A stretch of 15,945 nucleotides of DNA, from the NCBI GenBank assembly GCA_027325115.1, contig DAHWFG010000626.1, positions 1-15,945 of the forward strand, in the 5' to 3' direction. Of this stretch, positions 14,745 to 15,945 are shown in pieces. Under the pieces are notes generated by a model. It worked only from the letters and a program-made list of their open reading frames with translations. It had not been told where the DNA came from and ran no database searches. A program made the translations under genes and the position numbers. Every line of letters begins with the position of its first letter. The stretch's first letter is position 1. The DNA is from JAKBCQ01 sp021807585 (GTDB taxonomy: Bacteria; Planctomycetota; Planctomycetia; Isosphaerales; Isosphaeraceae).

Positions 14745-15248
14745 CCGAAGTTCGCCTGAATGGACCCGACGTCGATTCGGCCCGCGCGTCGATCCTCGAC
14801 GATCTCGCCAAACAATCCAGATGTTGCTTTTCCGCTTCATTTTGATGCGTTGCCGCCGTCGTGTCTTCAAAAAGCGACGCGACGATGCTCCGTCGCCACT
14901 CGGTTTTGACAGACCTTCGAACGTGTACTATTAATTGACCTACAGGGAGAGATAGACGATCAAATCGATCGAAACGTCTTCTCCAGTTATTATGATCGAG
15001 AACCGTTCGCAACGTGAAATCGAGACGTACACTCGTCCCGATCGCTCGATTGTCGCCCGGCTCGCCCGCTCTCGCCGCATCGCAAGCCTTCCTTGTCGGA
15101 ATGGCCTACGCTTAAATCATGACATGACGATTGACAAAGGCGCGCGCAACGTCGCGCTCGCCGGATTCCGCGCCCGGATCGCGCGGTACGTCGTGACTCC
15201 AGGACGGCGACGACGATCCACGAACAATCACTTGAGGAAATGTACACC
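14745..15248. other. Region upstream of the matrixin gene
   Basis: About 500 bases. It contains the plus-strand promoter candidate at 14906-14934 and the ribosome binding region of the protease. Open frames (for example 14992-15255 plus, 14713-15012 minus) are basic, without Shine-Dalgarno or domain. The minus-strand frame between about 14755 and 14880 has fairly gene-like codons and might be an upstream remnant of the broken small gene. Confidence 0.4.
14906..14934 (+). promoter_or_regulatory. Sigma-70 promoter candidate with long leader
   Basis: TTGACA (14906-14911), a 17-base spacer, then TATTAA (14929-14934). The -35 is perfect and the -10 has four of six matches. The next plus-strand gene begins at 15249, so the leader would be roughly 310 bases. 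It might also drive an unrecognised small RNA. The spacer contains TGTAC, and TGTACA occurs again at 15241-15246 beside the protease start. Confidence 0.5.
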
Positions 15249-15945
15249 ATGTTAGGCGTTAAGCTTTCACGTCGTTCGATCGTCCGCAAACCGACGTCGC
15301 GCGTCTCGCGCCCCGTACTCGAGGGGCTCGAGGATCGCCTCCTCCTATATTCGACGACGGGGGGAATGTGGACCAACACCACGATCACCTACAGTTTCAT
15401 TCCCGACGGTACATTTATTGCTTATAGTTCACCCACCAACATCACAAGTAATCTCAATCAGGCGATGAACAGCCAGGGGCTGACCACGCAACAGTGGCAG
15501 CAGCAATTCCAAAAGGCCGCCGCGGTTTGGGAGGCCGTCGCGGGCATCAACCTCGTCCAAAACGGCGACGACGGCGAACCGATCGGCAGCAGCAACGATC
15601 TCCAGGGCGATCCCACCGAGGGGGATATTCGCATCGGTGGATATCCAATGGGATTGGGAACACTTGCAACCACTTATCTTCCTCCACCACTCAACACTTC
15701 TTCGATCGCCGGCGACATATTCTTCAACACGGCGCAACCTTGGGCGATCGGCAGCACGTTCGATATCGAGACCGTCGCGCTCCACGAGATCGGCCACGCT
15801 CTCGGAATGGGACATTCGGCGATCGAAAACGCAGTGATGTATGCCGAATACAACGGCATCAAAAACTCGCTCAACAGCGACGACATCGCGGGGATTCAAT
15901 CGATTTACGGAGTGCGTCAGCCCGATCAATTCAACAGCAACGGCC
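15249..15945 (+). CDS. Matrixin-family (M10) zinc metalloprotease, partial
   Basis: An extracellular zinc endopeptidase, cut off by the right edge after 232 codons. The N-terminus is basic (KLSRRSIVRKPTSRVSR) and then has LEGLEDRLLL (24-33), a form of the LEPR-XLL-like segment seen at the start of many large planctomycete surface proteins in place of a plain signal peptide. The catalytic domain starts near MWTNTTITYSF (40-50), has the helix AAAVWEAVAGINLV, and carries H179-E180-x2-H183-x5-H189 (HEIGHALGMGH) with the Met-turn VMYAEY soon after, all zinc-site elements intact. No propeptide cysteine switch is seen. GAGG (15234-15237) favours ATG 15249 over the in-frame ATG at 15240, which is too close. 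A long C-terminal repeat or anchor region may follow outside the window. Confidence 0.9.
   Translation, partial: MLGVKLSRRSIVRKPTSRVSRPVLEGLEDRLLLYSTTGGMWTNTTITYSFIPDGTFIAYSSPTNITSNLNQAMNSQGLTTQQWQQQFQKAAAVWEAVAGINLVQNGDDGEPIGSSNDLQGDPTEGDIRIGGYPMGLGTLATTYLPPPLNTSSIAGDIFFNTAQPWAIGSTFDIETVALHEIGHALGMGHSAIENAVMYAEYNGIKNSLNSDDIAGIQSIYGVRQPDQFNSNG

Noticed and set aside
15131..15136. Second TTGACA upstream of the matrixin gene
   Set aside because: The sequence 16-18 bases downstream is GC-rich with no -10-like element.

Overview
The window looks like chromosomal DNA of a planctomycete, probably of the Isosphaeraceae/Gemmataceae type. This is inferred from gene content: a secreted protease with an LEGLEDRLLL-type N-terminus, an FG-GAP secreted protein, a Fis-type enhancer-binding protein, a MerR-B12 regulator, short operons, and long intergenic stretches in moderately GC-rich DNA. 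The hexamer CGATCG is strikingly frequent throughout (about 55 counted by eye). No phage, insertion sequence, rRNA or CRISPR array was recognised.

Left part (1-4.9 kb), minus strand: pheA (chorismate mutase/prephenate dehydratase/ACT) with a perfect TTGACA -35 box; a secreted FG-GAP/VCBS repeat protein; a 476-residue protein ending in a diadenylate-cyclase-like nucleotide-binding fold that keeps DGA but lacks RHR; and a CAU tRNA with initiator hallmarks. Divergent from the tRNA is a complete XerC/XerD-type tyrosine recombinase on the plus strand.

Centre (6.3-10.2 kb): an NtrC-like regulator whose receiver lacks the phospho-acceptor Asp and whose AAA+ domain lacks a recognisable GAFTGA loop. 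It converges on a minus-strand group of three genes: a small single-pass membrane protein, a CpsD/Wzc-like P-loop protein with Arg in place of the Walker A Lys, and an ExeA-type AAA ATPase. This gene set resembles the control part of exopolysaccharide/exosortase (PEP-CTERM) loci, but no exosortase, glycosyltransferase or export gene is present here. It is the best candidate for an undescribed system.

Right part (10.6-15.9 kb): a strong intrinsic terminator closes a secreted protein resembling transglutaminase-elicitor/papain-fold enzymes. Then come a 0.56 kb palindrome-bearing gap, a Pro-Ala-Lys repeat protein with 72-bp tandem DNA repeats, and a MerR regulator with an intact CarH-like cobalamin site (W-x9-EH and E-x-H-x-x-G). 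Just upstream of that regulator is what looks like a small gene broken by two frameshifts. Last is a secreted matrixin-family metalloprotease that runs off the right edge, with a good sigma-70 promoter candidate about 310 bp upstream.

All functional calls come from motifs read by eye; no database search was run.
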